Positions 45,155 to 54,800 of a stretch of 64,000 nucleotides of DNA are shown one piece after another. The notes below the pieces were generated by a model. It saw only the letters and a list, made by a program, of their open reading frames with translations. It did not search any database and was not told the origin of the DNA. This stretch comes from Methylonatrum kenyense (GTDB taxonomy: Bacteria; Pseudomonadota; Gammaproteobacteria; Nitrococcales; Aquisalimonadaceae): the NCBI RefSeq assembly GCF_023195885.1, contig NZ_JALPKO010000007.1, positions 62,001 through 126,000 on the forward strand, read 5' to 3'. The translations under genes were made by a program, and so were the position numbers. Every line of letters starts with the position of its first letter. Position 1 is the stretch's first letter.

Positions 45155-45183
45155 TTGGGTGCAGCAGCAAGCCGGCATATATA
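45155..45183 (+). promoter_or_regulatory. Sigma70 promoter of metK
   Basis: -35 TTGGGT (45155-45160), 17-bp spacer, and -10 TATATA (45178-45183). The start of transcription would be near 45190, giving a leader of about 130 nt before the metK TTG. The leader is strongly structured. Confidence 0.68.
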
Positions 45184-45189
45184 AGTGTT

Positions 45190-45319
45190 GCTCGCCGCGA
45201 GCATAATCCGGGCGGAACCGACCGCGGCGAGCGACGTCAACGGACTGGAAATTTCACGGCGAGACCTTACACTTGACAGTCTTTTGCGGACGTCGCCCAC
45301 GGTTGGAGGAGGCAGACGG
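45190..45319 (+). promoter_or_regulatory. Structured 5' leader of metK, candidate riboswitch
   Basis: Two perfect long-range helices are visible. P1 is GCTCGCCGCG (45190-45199) with CGCGGCGAGC (45223-45232). P2 is GCGACGTC (45231-45238) with GACGTCGC (45289-45296), so the two abut or compete over two bases. Inside P2, GACTG (45243-45247) pairs with CAGTC (45277-45281). The leader ends 5 nt before the GGAGGAGG ribosome site, so structure could gate translation. I see no SAM-I, II, III, IV or SAM/SAH consensus. Covariation evidence is lacking from one sequence. Confidence 0.5.
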
Positions 45320-46483
<1,164 letters not shown>

Positions 46484-46495
46484 ACACGATCTTTC

Positions 46496-46572
46496 GGTGA
46501 AGGCCGAGGAGCGCTGCAACGGGAGTCTCCCTGCCAGGCTTGGCCCTCACCACCCTTAATTGAACGGCGCTC
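46496..46572 (+). promoter_or_regulatory. SAH riboswitch controlling ahcY
   Basis: The RNA matches the SAH riboswitch: GCCGAGGAGCGCTGCAAC, internal hairpin GGGAG/CTCCC, CCAGGCTTGGC, and later AACGGCGCTC. GAGCGC (46509-46514) pairs with GCGCTC (46567-46572) as the pseudoknot; the outer stem pairs GGTGA/TCACC and GGCC/GGCC. On binding S-adenosylhomocysteine it should switch on the downstream hydrolase gene. It sits in the metK-ahcY gap, the usual place in beta- and gammaproteobacteria. Confidence 0.92.
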
Positions 46573-46620
46573 AGCGAATGCGGGGAACGGCAGGCGTTCT
46601 CCCGGGAAGGAGTCAGCACC

Positions 46621-48036
46621 ATGAATGCAGTGGTTGAAACCAGGGCATCCGACTACATCGTGCGCGACATCGGCCTGGCTGACTGGGGTCGCAAGGAAAT
46701 CGGCATTGCCGAAACCGAGATGCCGGGTCTGATGGCGGTGCGCGAGGAATACCGCGCGCAGCAGCCGCTGAAGGGCGCGCGCATCGCCGGCAGTCTGCAC
46801 ATGACCATCCAGACCGCGGTCCTGATCGAGGCACTGGTGGAACTCGGTGCCGAGGTACGCTGGGCGTCCTGCAACATCTATTCGACCCAGGACCATGCTG
46901 CGGCGGCGATCGCCGCCGCCGGCGTGCCGGTGTTCGCCTACAAGGGCGAGAGCCTGGAGGAATACTGGGAGTACTGTCACCGCATCTTCGATTTCGCGGA
47001 TGGACAGACGGCCACCACCATCCTGGACGATGGCGGTGATGCCACCCTGCTGCTGAACCTTGGGGCGAAGGCGGAACAGAATCCGTCGGTGCTGGACAAT
47101 CCGGGCAGCGACGAGGAAAAGGCGCTGTTCGGCAGCATTCGTGCCCGGCTGGAGACCGATCATGGCTGGTACGGCCGCGCACTGGCCGCCATCCAGGGGG
47201 TAACCGAGGAAACCACCACCGGCGTCAACCGCCTGCTGCGGATGGAAAAGGACGGCTCGCTGCCGTTCCCGGCGATCAACGTCAACGACTCGGTGACCAA
47301 GTCCAAGTTCGACAACCTCTATGGCTGCCGTGAATCACTGCTGGACGGGCTGAAACGCGCCACCGACGTGATGATTGCCGGCAAGATCTGCGTGGTCTGC
47401 GGTTACGGCGATGTCGGCAAGGGCTGCGCGCAAAGCCTGCGCGGCCAGGGTGCCACCGTCTGGGTGACCGAGGTGGATCCGATCTGCGCGCTGCAGGCGA
47501 CCATGGAAGGTTACCGCGTGGTGACCATGGAAGACGCGGCCGCGCAGGCCGATATCTTCGTCACCGCCACCGGCAACTACAAGGTGATCAACCACGATCA
47601 TCTGGTGCAAATGAAGCACAATGCCATCGTCTGCAACATCGGTCATTTCGACAACGAGATCGATGTCGCCAGCCTGAAGCAGTACCCTTGGGACAACATC
47701 AAGCCGCAGGTGGACCACATCACCCTGCCCAGCGGCAACCGCATCATCCTTCTGGCCGAAGGCCGGCTGGTGAACCTGGGCTGTGCCACCGGCCATCCCA
47801 GCTTTGTCATGTCCAACTCGTTCACCAACCAGGTACTTGCCCAGATCGAACTGGTGCAGCACCGGGAGCGGTACGAGAACAAGGTCTACGTCTTGCCGAA
47901 GCACCTGGATGAAAAGGTCGCGGCGCTGCATCTGGAGAAGCTCGGTGCCAGACTGACCAGGCTGACGGAGGAGCAGGCCGACTACCTCGGGATCGAGGTT
48001 GCCGGACCGTTCAAGCCGGACACCTACCGGTACTAG
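46621..48036 (+). CDS. ahcY: S-adenosylhomocysteine hydrolase
   Basis: 471 residues, preceded by GGAAGGAG. The catalytic region shows [20 protein letters not shown] and [20 protein letters not shown]; the NAD site is [18 protein letters not shown]; the C-terminus ends in KPDTYRY as usual. It splits SAH to adenosine and homocysteine, relieving inhibition of methyltransferases. Its expression should respond to SAH through the upstream riboswitch. metF follows on the same strand. Confidence 0.97.
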   Translation: MNAVVETRASDYIVRDIGLADWGRKEIGIAETEMPGLMAVREEYRAQQPLKGARIAGSLHMTIQTAVLIEALVELGAEVRWASCNIYSTQDHAAAAIAAAGVPVFAYKGESLEEYWEYCHRIFDFADGQTATTILDDGGDATLLLNLGAKAEQNPSVLDNPGSDEEKALFGSIRARLETDHGWYGRALAAIQGVTEETTTGVNRLLRMEKDGSLPFPAINVNDSVTKSKFDNLYGCRESLLDGLKRATDVMIAGKICVVCGYGDVGKGCAQSLRGQGATVWVTEVDPICALQATMEGYRVVTMEDAAAQADIFVTATGNYKVINHDHLVQMKHNAIVCNIGHFDNEIDVASLKQYPWDNIKPQVDHITLPSGNRIILLAEGRLVNLGCATGHPSFVMSNSFTNQVLAQIELVQHRERYENKVYVLPKHLDEKVAALHLEKLGARLTRLTEEQADYLGIEVAGPFKPDTYRY

Positions 48037-48058
48037 GCGGTCCCGCGTCCGGGCCTCT

Positions 48059-48088
48059 CGCCCCGTCGGCAAAACTGCCGCCGGGGCG
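48059..48088 (+). promoter_or_regulatory. Strong hairpin between ahcY and metF
   Basis: CGCCCCG (48059-48065) pairs with CGGGGCG (48082-48088) and, inside, CGGCA pairs with TGCCG around an AAAC loop. No U-tract follows, so it is not a clear terminator. It may stabilise upstream mRNA or tune metF translation, which starts 32 nt later. Confidence 0.55.
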
Positions 48089-48119
48089 TTCCTCGTTGAC
48101 AAACTTCGGTAAGCACAGC

Positions 48120-49001
48120 ATGACAAGCGACAGCAATGCCTCGCGGGTTTTCAGTTTCGAGTTCTTTCCGCCCAAGAGCCCGGAAGCCGAGGCGCGCCTG
48201 CAACGCACACGCGAGCGGCTTGCGCGCCTGAATCCGCTGTTCTTCTCGGTAACCTTCGGTGCCGGTGGCTCCACCCGTGACCGGACCTTCGAAACCGTGG
48301 TCGAGATCCAGCGCAGCGGCGGCATCGACGCCTCGCCACACCTGTCCTGCATCGGCGCGACGCCGGAAAGCATCCGCGAGATCCTGGCACAGTACCGGGA
48401 GCACGGCATCCGCCATATCGTCGCCCTGCGGGGTGACATGCCGTCGGGCACCGGCATCGTCGGTACCGGTGACTTCCGCTACGCCAGCGAACTGGTGGAA
48501 TTCATCCGTGCCGAGCACGGCGATCATTTCCGGATCGAGGTGGCCTGCTATCCGGAGGTGCACCCACAGGCGGATGATGCCGACGCCGATCTGCGGCACT
48601 TCGTACACAAGGTGCAGTGTGGCGCCGACAGCGCCATCACCCAGTACTTTTTCAATGCCGACGCCTATTTCTATTTCGCCGACCGCTGCCAGGATGCCGG
48701 CGTCACGATCCCGATCGTCCCGGGCATCATGCCGATCATCAATTTCAAGCAACTGGCCCGCTTCTCCGACGCCTGCGGTGCCGAGATCCCCCGCTGGTTG
48801 CGCAAACGGCTGGCCGCCTACGGTGACGACAAGGCCTCGCTGCAGGCCTTCGGAATCGACGTGGTCAGTGATCTTTGCGAACAATTGCTGGACGGCGGTG
48901 CGCCCGGCCTGCATTTCTACACACTGAACCAGGCGGGTCCCACTGAAGCCATCTGGCGCAACCTCGAGCTGCCGGTGGACACCACCGCCGCACCCGCCTG
49001 A
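48120..49001 (+). CDS. metF: 5,10-methylenetetrahydrofolate reductase
   Basis: 293 residues from ATG 48120; a TTG at 48096 is in frame but has no RBS. Signatures are FSFEFFPPKSPEAEARL, FFSVTFGAGGSTRDRT, HLSCIGATPESIREIL, IVALRGDMP, HFVHKVQCGADSAITQYFF and VPGIMPIINFKQL. It makes 5-methyl-THF for methionine synthesis, closing the methyl cycle begun by metK and ahcY. It is the FAD-containing single-domain bacterial type. Confidence 0.96.
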   Translation: MTSDSNASRVFSFEFFPPKSPEAEARLQRTRERLARLNPLFFSVTFGAGGSTRDRTFETVVEIQRSGGIDASPHLSCIGATPESIREILAQYREHGIRHIVALRGDMPSGTGIVGTGDFRYASELVEFIRAEHGDHFRIEVACYPEVHPQADDADADLRHFVHKVQCGADSAITQYFFNADAYFYFADRCQDAGVTIPIVPGIMPIINFKQLARFSDACGAEIPRWLRKRLAAYGDDKASLQAFGIDVVSDLCEQLLDGGAPGLHFYTLNQAGPTEAIWRNLELPVDTTAAPA

Positions 49002-49010
49002 GGTCAAGGC

Positions 49011-50363
49011 ATGGCGTCCCGCAATCGCGCCCTGATCGAACGTGACCTGGAGGTGCTCTGGCACCCCACCACCCAGATGAAGGACCACGAATGGCTGCCG
49101 CTGGTGCCGATACGCCGCGGTGAAGGCGTCTGGCTGTACGACCTGGACGGCAACCGTTATCTGGACGCGATCAGTTCCTGGTGGGTCAACCTGTTCGGCC
49201 ACGCGCACCCGCAGATCAATCAGCGCATCCGCGAGCAGCTGGACAATCTGGAACATGTTCTGCTGGCCGGCTTTACCCACGAGCCGGTGGTCGAACTCTC
49301 GGAACAACTGGTGGAGATCACGCCGGTGTCGCTGACCCGCTGTTTCTATACCGACAACGGCTCGTCCGCCGTGGAGGTGGCGCTGAAGATGAGCTACCAC
49401 TACTGGCACAACAGGGGCCAGGCGGAGAAGCGCCGCTTCATTACCCTGAGCGGCAGCTACCATGGCGAAACCCTGGGCACACTCGGGGTCGGCGACGTGG
49501 CCCTGTACAAGGAAACCTACAAACCCTTGCTGATGGAGGCGATTACGGTGCCGTCACCGGACTGCTTCCAGCGCGAACCCGGACAGAGCTGGGAGGATCA
49601 CAGCCGGGCGATGTTCGTCCACATGGATCAGGCCCTGGCCGAACATGCCGGGGAGACCGCAGCGGTCATCGTCGAACCACTGGTGCAATGCGCCACCGGC
49701 ATGCGCATGTACCACCCGGTGTACCTGCAGTTGCTGCGCGAGGCCTGCGACAGGCATGGCGTGCACCTCATTGCCGACGAGATCGCGGTCGGCTTCGGCC
49801 GTACCGGCAGCCTGTTCGCCTGCGAGCAGGCCGGCATCTGTGCCGATTTTCTCTGCCTGTCGAAGGGCCTGACCGCCGGCTATCTGCCGCTGGCAGTTGT
49901 GCTCACCACCGATCAGGTGTACGAGGCCTTCTACGATGACTACGCCACGCTGCGCGCCTTCATGCACTCGCACAGCTACACCGGTAACCCGCTGGCCTGC
50001 AGTGCCGCACTGGCAACGCTGGAGCTGTTCCGCGAGCAGGACGTGATTGGCCGCAACCGGGAACTGGCCGAGCACATGGGAGATGCTGTCGCACATCTGG
50101 CCGAGCATCCGCATGTCGGCGAGATCCGCCAGACCGGCATGATCCTCGCGATCGAGATGATGCAGGATCCGGCCAACCGCGTCCCCTACCCGTTCCAGGA
50201 GCGCCGCGGCATCCGCGTTTACCAGCATGCCCTCAGCCGCGAGGCACTGCTCCGCCCGCTGGGCAACGTGGTCTATTTCATGCCGCCCTACGTCATCAAC
50301 GAAGACCAGATCGATCACCTGGCACGGGTGGCGGAGGAAGGGATTGAGCACGCAACGCGGTAG
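49011..50363 (+). CDS. bioA: Adenosylmethionine-8-amino-7-oxononanoate aminotransferase
   Basis: 450 residues. Class-III aminotransferase with LDAISSWWVNLFGHAHPQI, TDNGSSAVEVALKMSYHYW, SGSYHGETLGTLGVGD, IADEIAVGFGRTGSLF and the PLP lysine K285 in CLSKGLTAGYLPLA. It uses SAM as amino donor to make 7,8-diaminopelargonate for biotin. This links it metabolically to metK upstream. It follows metF by 9 bp. bioA next to rsmE is as in Pseudomonas. Confidence 0.95.
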   Translation: MASRNRALIERDLEVLWHPTTQMKDHEWLPLVPIRRGEGVWLYDLDGNRYLDAISSWWVNLFGHAHPQINQRIREQLDNLEHVLLAGFTHEPVVELSEQLVEITPVSLTRCFYTDNGSSAVEVALKMSYHYWHNRGQAEKRRFITLSGSYHGETLGTLGVGDVALYKETYKPLLMEAITVPSPDCFQREPGQSWEDHSRAMFVHMDQALAEHAGETAAVIVEPLVQCATGMRMYHPVYLQLLREACDRHGVHLIADEIAVGFGRTGSLFACEQAGICADFLCLSKGLTAGYLPLAVVLTTDQVYEAFYDDYATLRAFMHSHSYTGNPLACSAALATLELFREQDVIGRNRELAEHMGDAVAHLAEHPHVGEIRQTGMILAIEMMQDPANRVPYPFQERRGIRVYQHALSREALLRPLGNVVYFMPPYVINEDQIDHLARVAEEGIEHATR

Positions 50364-50376
50364 CGTGGCGAGTGTT

Positions 50377-50564
50377 CGGTTTTCAGTGTTCAGTTTTCAG
50401 ACGGCGCCCGGGCAACGGTGAGCGGCGGAGTTGAGGCCCAACGCAATGCCTAATATCCGGCTTGGTTCCAATACCATTCGGCTGCTCTAGACCGATCTGC
50501 AACAGCAATCCGAAATTCGCGCCGCAAACGCCCCTGAAAACTGAACACTGAAGCCTGAAAACCG
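50377..50564. repeat. Inverted array of CTGAAAA-type heptamers between bioA and rsmE
   Basis: The left arm CGGTTTTCAGTGTTCAGTTT... (50377-50400) and right arm CTGAAAACTGAACACTGAAG... (50534-50564) are inverted copies; the right has one extra 7-mer. Each arm is a tandem of heptamers (TTTTCAG/TGTTCAG on the left, four CTGAANN on the right). The 133 bp between have no supported gene. Convergent genes flank it. Confidence 0.75.
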
Positions 50565-50587
50565 CCGCGCGAAGCGCGGCTACGCGT

Positions 50588-51319
50588 CTACCCCATATCC
50601 CCCCACAGCGTCTGGACGGCAGCCAGGGCGGCGATGCCGGCGGTTTCCGTGCGCAGTACGCGGGGTCCGAGACGCATACAGGTCCAGCCGGCATGCCGCG
50701 CGCTGGCCACTTCCTGATCGCTAAGACCACCCTCAGGACCGACCAGCAGGCTGAGGCCATCGGCGTCCGGCGGCGGCAGTTCGGTAAGGCCGTGCCCGGC
50801 CCCCGGATCAAGCACCAGGCGACGGCCGGCGCCCTCGCGCGCGAGCAGCTCAGGCAAGGCGCGCGCCGGTAACAACCGTGGCAACTCCGCGCGGCCGCAC
50901 TGTTCGCAGGCACTGACGATCACTCCCTGCCAATGAGTCTGGCGTCGGGCCAGGCGCCGCTCATCCAGCCGCACCACACTGCGCTCGGTGAAGACCGGGC
51001 CGATGCACGCCACCCCGAGCTCCACCGCCTTCTGGATGGCGGTATCCATGCGGTCGCCCTTGCTCACACCCTGAAAAAGCGTCAACGGCAGTGAAGGTGC
51101 CGTTTTGTTGGGTCGAGCCTCACCCAACGCAACGCGGGCACGGCGGCGCTCCAGGGCCAGCAACTCGCCGGGGTAATCCAGGCCATCGCCATTGAACAGA
51201 ACCACCGCCTGGCCGGGGCGCGCCCGCAACACGCGCAGGTGCGCCGCCGGACCTGCCGGCAAGTCCAGTTCGCCGCCCGACTGCAGCGGTTGATCCAGGT
51301 AGAGTCGCGGGCACTTCAT
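50588..51319 (-). CDS. rsmE: 16S rRNA m3U1498 methyltransferase RsmE
   Basis: 243 residues. An N-terminal PUA-like part (RLYLDQPLQSGGELDLPA) is followed by the SPOUT knot with GVSKGDRMDTAIQKAVELGV, RWQ-type RRQTHWQGVIVSACEQCGRA and LLVGPEGGLSDQEVASA. It methylates U1498 of 16S rRNA with SAM. It is convergent with bioA, as in Pseudomonas aeruginosa. Confidence 0.95.
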   Translation of the reverse strand: MKCPRLYLDQPLQSGGELDLPAGPAAHLRVLRARPGQAVVLFNGDGLDYPGELLALERRRARVALGEARPNKTAPSLPLTLFQGVSKGDRMDTAIQKAVELGVACIGPVFTERSVVRLDERRLARRQTHWQGVIVSACEQCGRAELPRLLPARALPELLAREGAGRRLVLDPGAGHGLTELPPPDADGLSLLVGPEGGLSDQEVASARHAGWTCMRLGPRVLRTETAGIAALAAVQTLWGDMG

Positions 51320-51327
51320 GGACTGGC

Positions 51328-51789
51328 TCAGGCCGGTTGGAGGTCGTTCAGCAGGCGGTCCATCGCGGCAAAGTCGGGTATCACGGCTGGGCCACCATCA
51401 AGCCGGACCGCTGCGGCGATTCCCGTGCCGTGCAGGCCATTCGGGTCGGGCTCGAGGTTGTCCGGTCGCACATGGGTCAATCGCGGCGATCCCTGGACCA
51501 GCATCACCAGAAATTCGCCATGCCGGACACTATCGACGCGCTTCAGCACCAGCAGGCGCCTGCGGGAGCTACTCGCGGCCGGCGTGCCGGTGGCCATGCA
51601 CTCAAGGTCGATACACGGCAAGGGGCTTCCATGCCAAAAAAGCTGGCCGAGCAGCCAGTCCGGACCGCCCGCCGGTTCAGGCACCGAATAGGCCAGCACC
51701 TCGGCCACCATGGCACCGGGGACCAGCAGATTGCAGCGTCCCATCGGTGCCAGTAGGCCTCGCAGCGGAGAAGTGTCCGTTTCGCTCAT
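51328..51789 (-). CDS. chpC: CheW-like protein, ChpC type
   Basis: 153 residues with a single CheW domain: LVPGAMVAEVLAYSVPEP, WLLGQLFWHGSPLPCIDLE and RLLVLKRVDSVRHGEFLVML. It couples receptors to the ChpA kinase. The position 3' of chpA matches chpC of the Pseudomonas Pil-Chp cluster. A methyltransferase gene (chpB/pilK) usual for the cluster is not found between pilJ and here. Confidence 0.84.
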   Translation of the reverse strand: MSETDTSPLRGLLAPMGRCNLLVPGAMVAEVLAYSVPEPAGGPDWLLGQLFWHGSPLPCIDLECMATGTPAASSSRRRLLVLKRVDSVRHGEFLVMLVQGSPRLTHVRPDNLEPDPNGLHGTGIAAAVRLDGGPAVIPDFAAMDRLLNDLQPA

Positions 51790-51819
51790 ATCTCGATTTC
51801 TGTTGTCGCCGGTCCGTGA

Positions 51820-54800
51820 TCAAGCCGACGGTTCGGACTCGGATGCGATGGCCAGCCCGAGCAACTGATCCAGGTGGCCAAGCAGCACGCTTTCCTGATA
51901 GGGCTTGCCGAGGTAGTGCTGTACTCCCAGTTCCAGTGCTCGCTGGCGATGCTTCTCACCGGTGCGCGACGTCACCATGATGATCGGCAGCTCGCACAGC
52001 GCCGGCTCGTTGCGGATGAAGCTGGTCAATTCGTAGCCATCCATGCGCGGCATCTCTATATCCAGCAACATCGCGTCCGGACGATTTTCCTGCAACAGGG
52101 CAACAGCGTCGACGCCGTCCCGGGCCGTGATCACCCGCATGCCGTGACGTTCCAGCAGGCGGCTGGCGACCTTGCGCATGGTGATGGAATCGTCCACCAC
52201 CATGACCAACGGAGCTCGCTCAGGGAGATCCGCGGCCAGCATCTCGCCGTCTGGTGCCGACGGGAATTCGGCAGGGTCGGCCCCGATCAGCGCCGGCAGA
52301 TCGAGTATCAACACCACGCTGCCGTCACCCAGCAATGTGGCACCCAGGACGCCGGGCACGGCTGACACCTGGAGACCGACCGATTTCACCACCACTTCCC
52401 GGTTGCCCATCAGCGCATCGACATACAGGGCGAGTCGCGTGTCGCCAACGCTGACAAGTACCAGCGGTACCCGCTTCAGGCTCTGCGGCGGCGTGCTCTC
52501 CCCCATGCCGAGCAGCTGCGCCAGCGACATGATCCGATAGGGTTCGTCGTCATAATGCCGCATGTGATCCGCTTCGACGTCGGAAGACAGGCGATCCATC
52601 AGTTCCTCGCGCGCCATCCAGACCACGGCGCGGACGCCGTTCAACGGCATCGCAAACGCCTGTTCCTCGACCTGGCAGAGCAACGCCCGGTTGACCGCCA
52701 GCGTAAACGGCAACCGCAGGGTGAAACTGGTGCCTTCGTTGGCCCGCGATGCAATATCAATACTGCCGCCAAGTTGCTTGATCTGCGCGTTGACCACATC
52801 CATGCCGACGCCGCGACCCGAGATCTGGGTCACCTCGGTGGCGGTGGAAAACCCCTGGGCCAGGATCAGGCGCGCCAGATCCTGTTCACCGGATTCCGCG
52901 TCGTCGGTCAGCAGGCCACGTTCGACCGCCCGTTCGCGAATCGCCTGAAACCGCAGTCCGCCGCCGTCATCCTCGACCCGCAGGATGACATCGCTCCCCT
53001 CCCGCCGCAGTTGAATACCAATCGTTCCCTGCTCCGGCTTGCCGGCGGTGCGCCGTTCTCCCGGCGTCTCGATGCCGTGGGCGACCGCGTTGCGCAGCAA
53101 ATGCTCCAGTGGCGCGACCATGCGCTCAAGGACGGTCCGGTCCATTTCCCCCTCGACGCCGCCAACATCGAGATACACCTGCCGCCCGAGTTCCTCGGCG
53201 GTTTGGCGGACGACCCGGCGAAGCCGCGGCACCAGTTGGGCAAACGGCACCATCCGGGTCCGCATCAAGCCATCCTGCAGCGAAGTCCCAAGCCGCGCCT
53301 GCTGCTGAAGCAGGGTTTCCGAATCACGCGCCATGCCATCCAGCAGCCCCTGCAGGCTGCTGAGGTCGTTCATCGATTCGGCCAGGGCACGGGACAGTTC
53401 CTGCATGCGGGAAAAACGATCCAGCTCCAGCGGGTCAAACTGCGGCGATCCATTGTCCGCCGCCGGGTCACGGTCGAAACGGTAGCGGATCTGTTTCTCG
53501 GTCTCGATCTCGAGCGAACGCAGCTGGTCCCGGACCCGGCCCACGGTTTGCTCCAGCTCGCCAAGATTGAACCGGAAACCGGACATCTGCTGTTCGATAC
53601 GGGAACGGTAGACGCTGATCTCCGCGGCCTCGTTGACCAGCGTATCCAGCAGTTCGGAGGGCACGCGGATCTGGTCGCCGGAGGCGCTCGGCTGTCCACT
53701 CAGACGCCTGGGCGCCTGAGTCGCTTGGGGTGCTGCCTGGACCGGTTCCGGCAGTTCAAGGTCACGCAAGGCACGCCGCAGGTCCACCGCCGGCTCCGGT
53801 AGACTGCCTGCTGCCGCCTGCTCACACATCTGTTGCAAGCGCCCATGAGATCTTTCGAGCACCTCGCGCACTGCCGGCTCGGGGCGCAGTTCTCCCCGCT
53901 GCCTTTCGAGCAGTGCCTCCACCTCGTGGGCAAGATCCGCAATAGCCGACAGACCCGCCATGCGGGCTCCACCCTTCAGCGTATGCAAGGCCCTGCGGAT
54001 CTCCGCAAGCGGGGAGCTGTCGGAAGGGTTCAGCTGCCATTGACCAAGCCGCTCACCGATCAGTTGCAAGGCATCGGTTGCTTCCTCCAAGAACAACTCA
54101 ACCAGTGCGGGCTCGTCGTCCTGAGCCGGTTCGACCACATCGGGCGCTGCTGCCGTGCGGCCGAACTCCGCCAACTCGGCCAGCAGTTCCTCGGCTTCTT
54201 CCGGCTCCGCCGGCATACGCAGCGCCGCGAGCATATCGTCAAGGCGCTCGTGGACCCGACGCAGCACATCAAAAAGTCCGTCATCGACGGCCAGCGACCG
54301 CGCGTCAACCGCCTGCAGCACGGACTCGAGGCCCTGGCAGAGATTTCCCATCGGCGCGCATTGGGCTAGACGCGCCCCGCCTTTCAGGGTGTGCACGGTT
54401 CGCCGGAGCTCGGCCAGACGGGGCCGGGTATCACCCGTCCTTTGCCAATCGTCAACCGATTCTCCGAGCACCTGTATCAGGTCCTCGGCCTCCTCCAGGA
54501 ACAGCAGCAACAGTTCGTCGTCTTCCTGGGTGGTCGAGTCCCCTGGCGTGCGCTTGTCGGCGAATGCCGGCCGGATGGCCTCCGGCAATTCGGCCATGAA
54601 GACATCGGCACGCTCGATCAGGTCGGCAACCTCCGGTTGCGGCAGGCGCGCGTCGGCCAGGCTGGCCACCAGTTCCCGGGTCCGACGCAGCGCAGCGTCC
54701 AGCAACTCAAGTTCCCGCCCCTGCATGGCCCGGCCCTGATCGCGATAGGCACAGACCAGGGTCTCCATGGCGCGACCAAGCGACGCCAGGGTCATCACCT

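Noticed and set aside
45190-45319. Known SAM riboswitch (SAM-I to SAM-IV, SAM/SAH) before metK
   Set aside because: None of the conserved core sequences of these classes is present; kept only as an unclassified structured leader.
50377-50564. CRISPR array at the bioA-rsmE gap
   Set aside because: Repeat units are 7 bp, inverted between arms, with no regular spacers and no cas genes.
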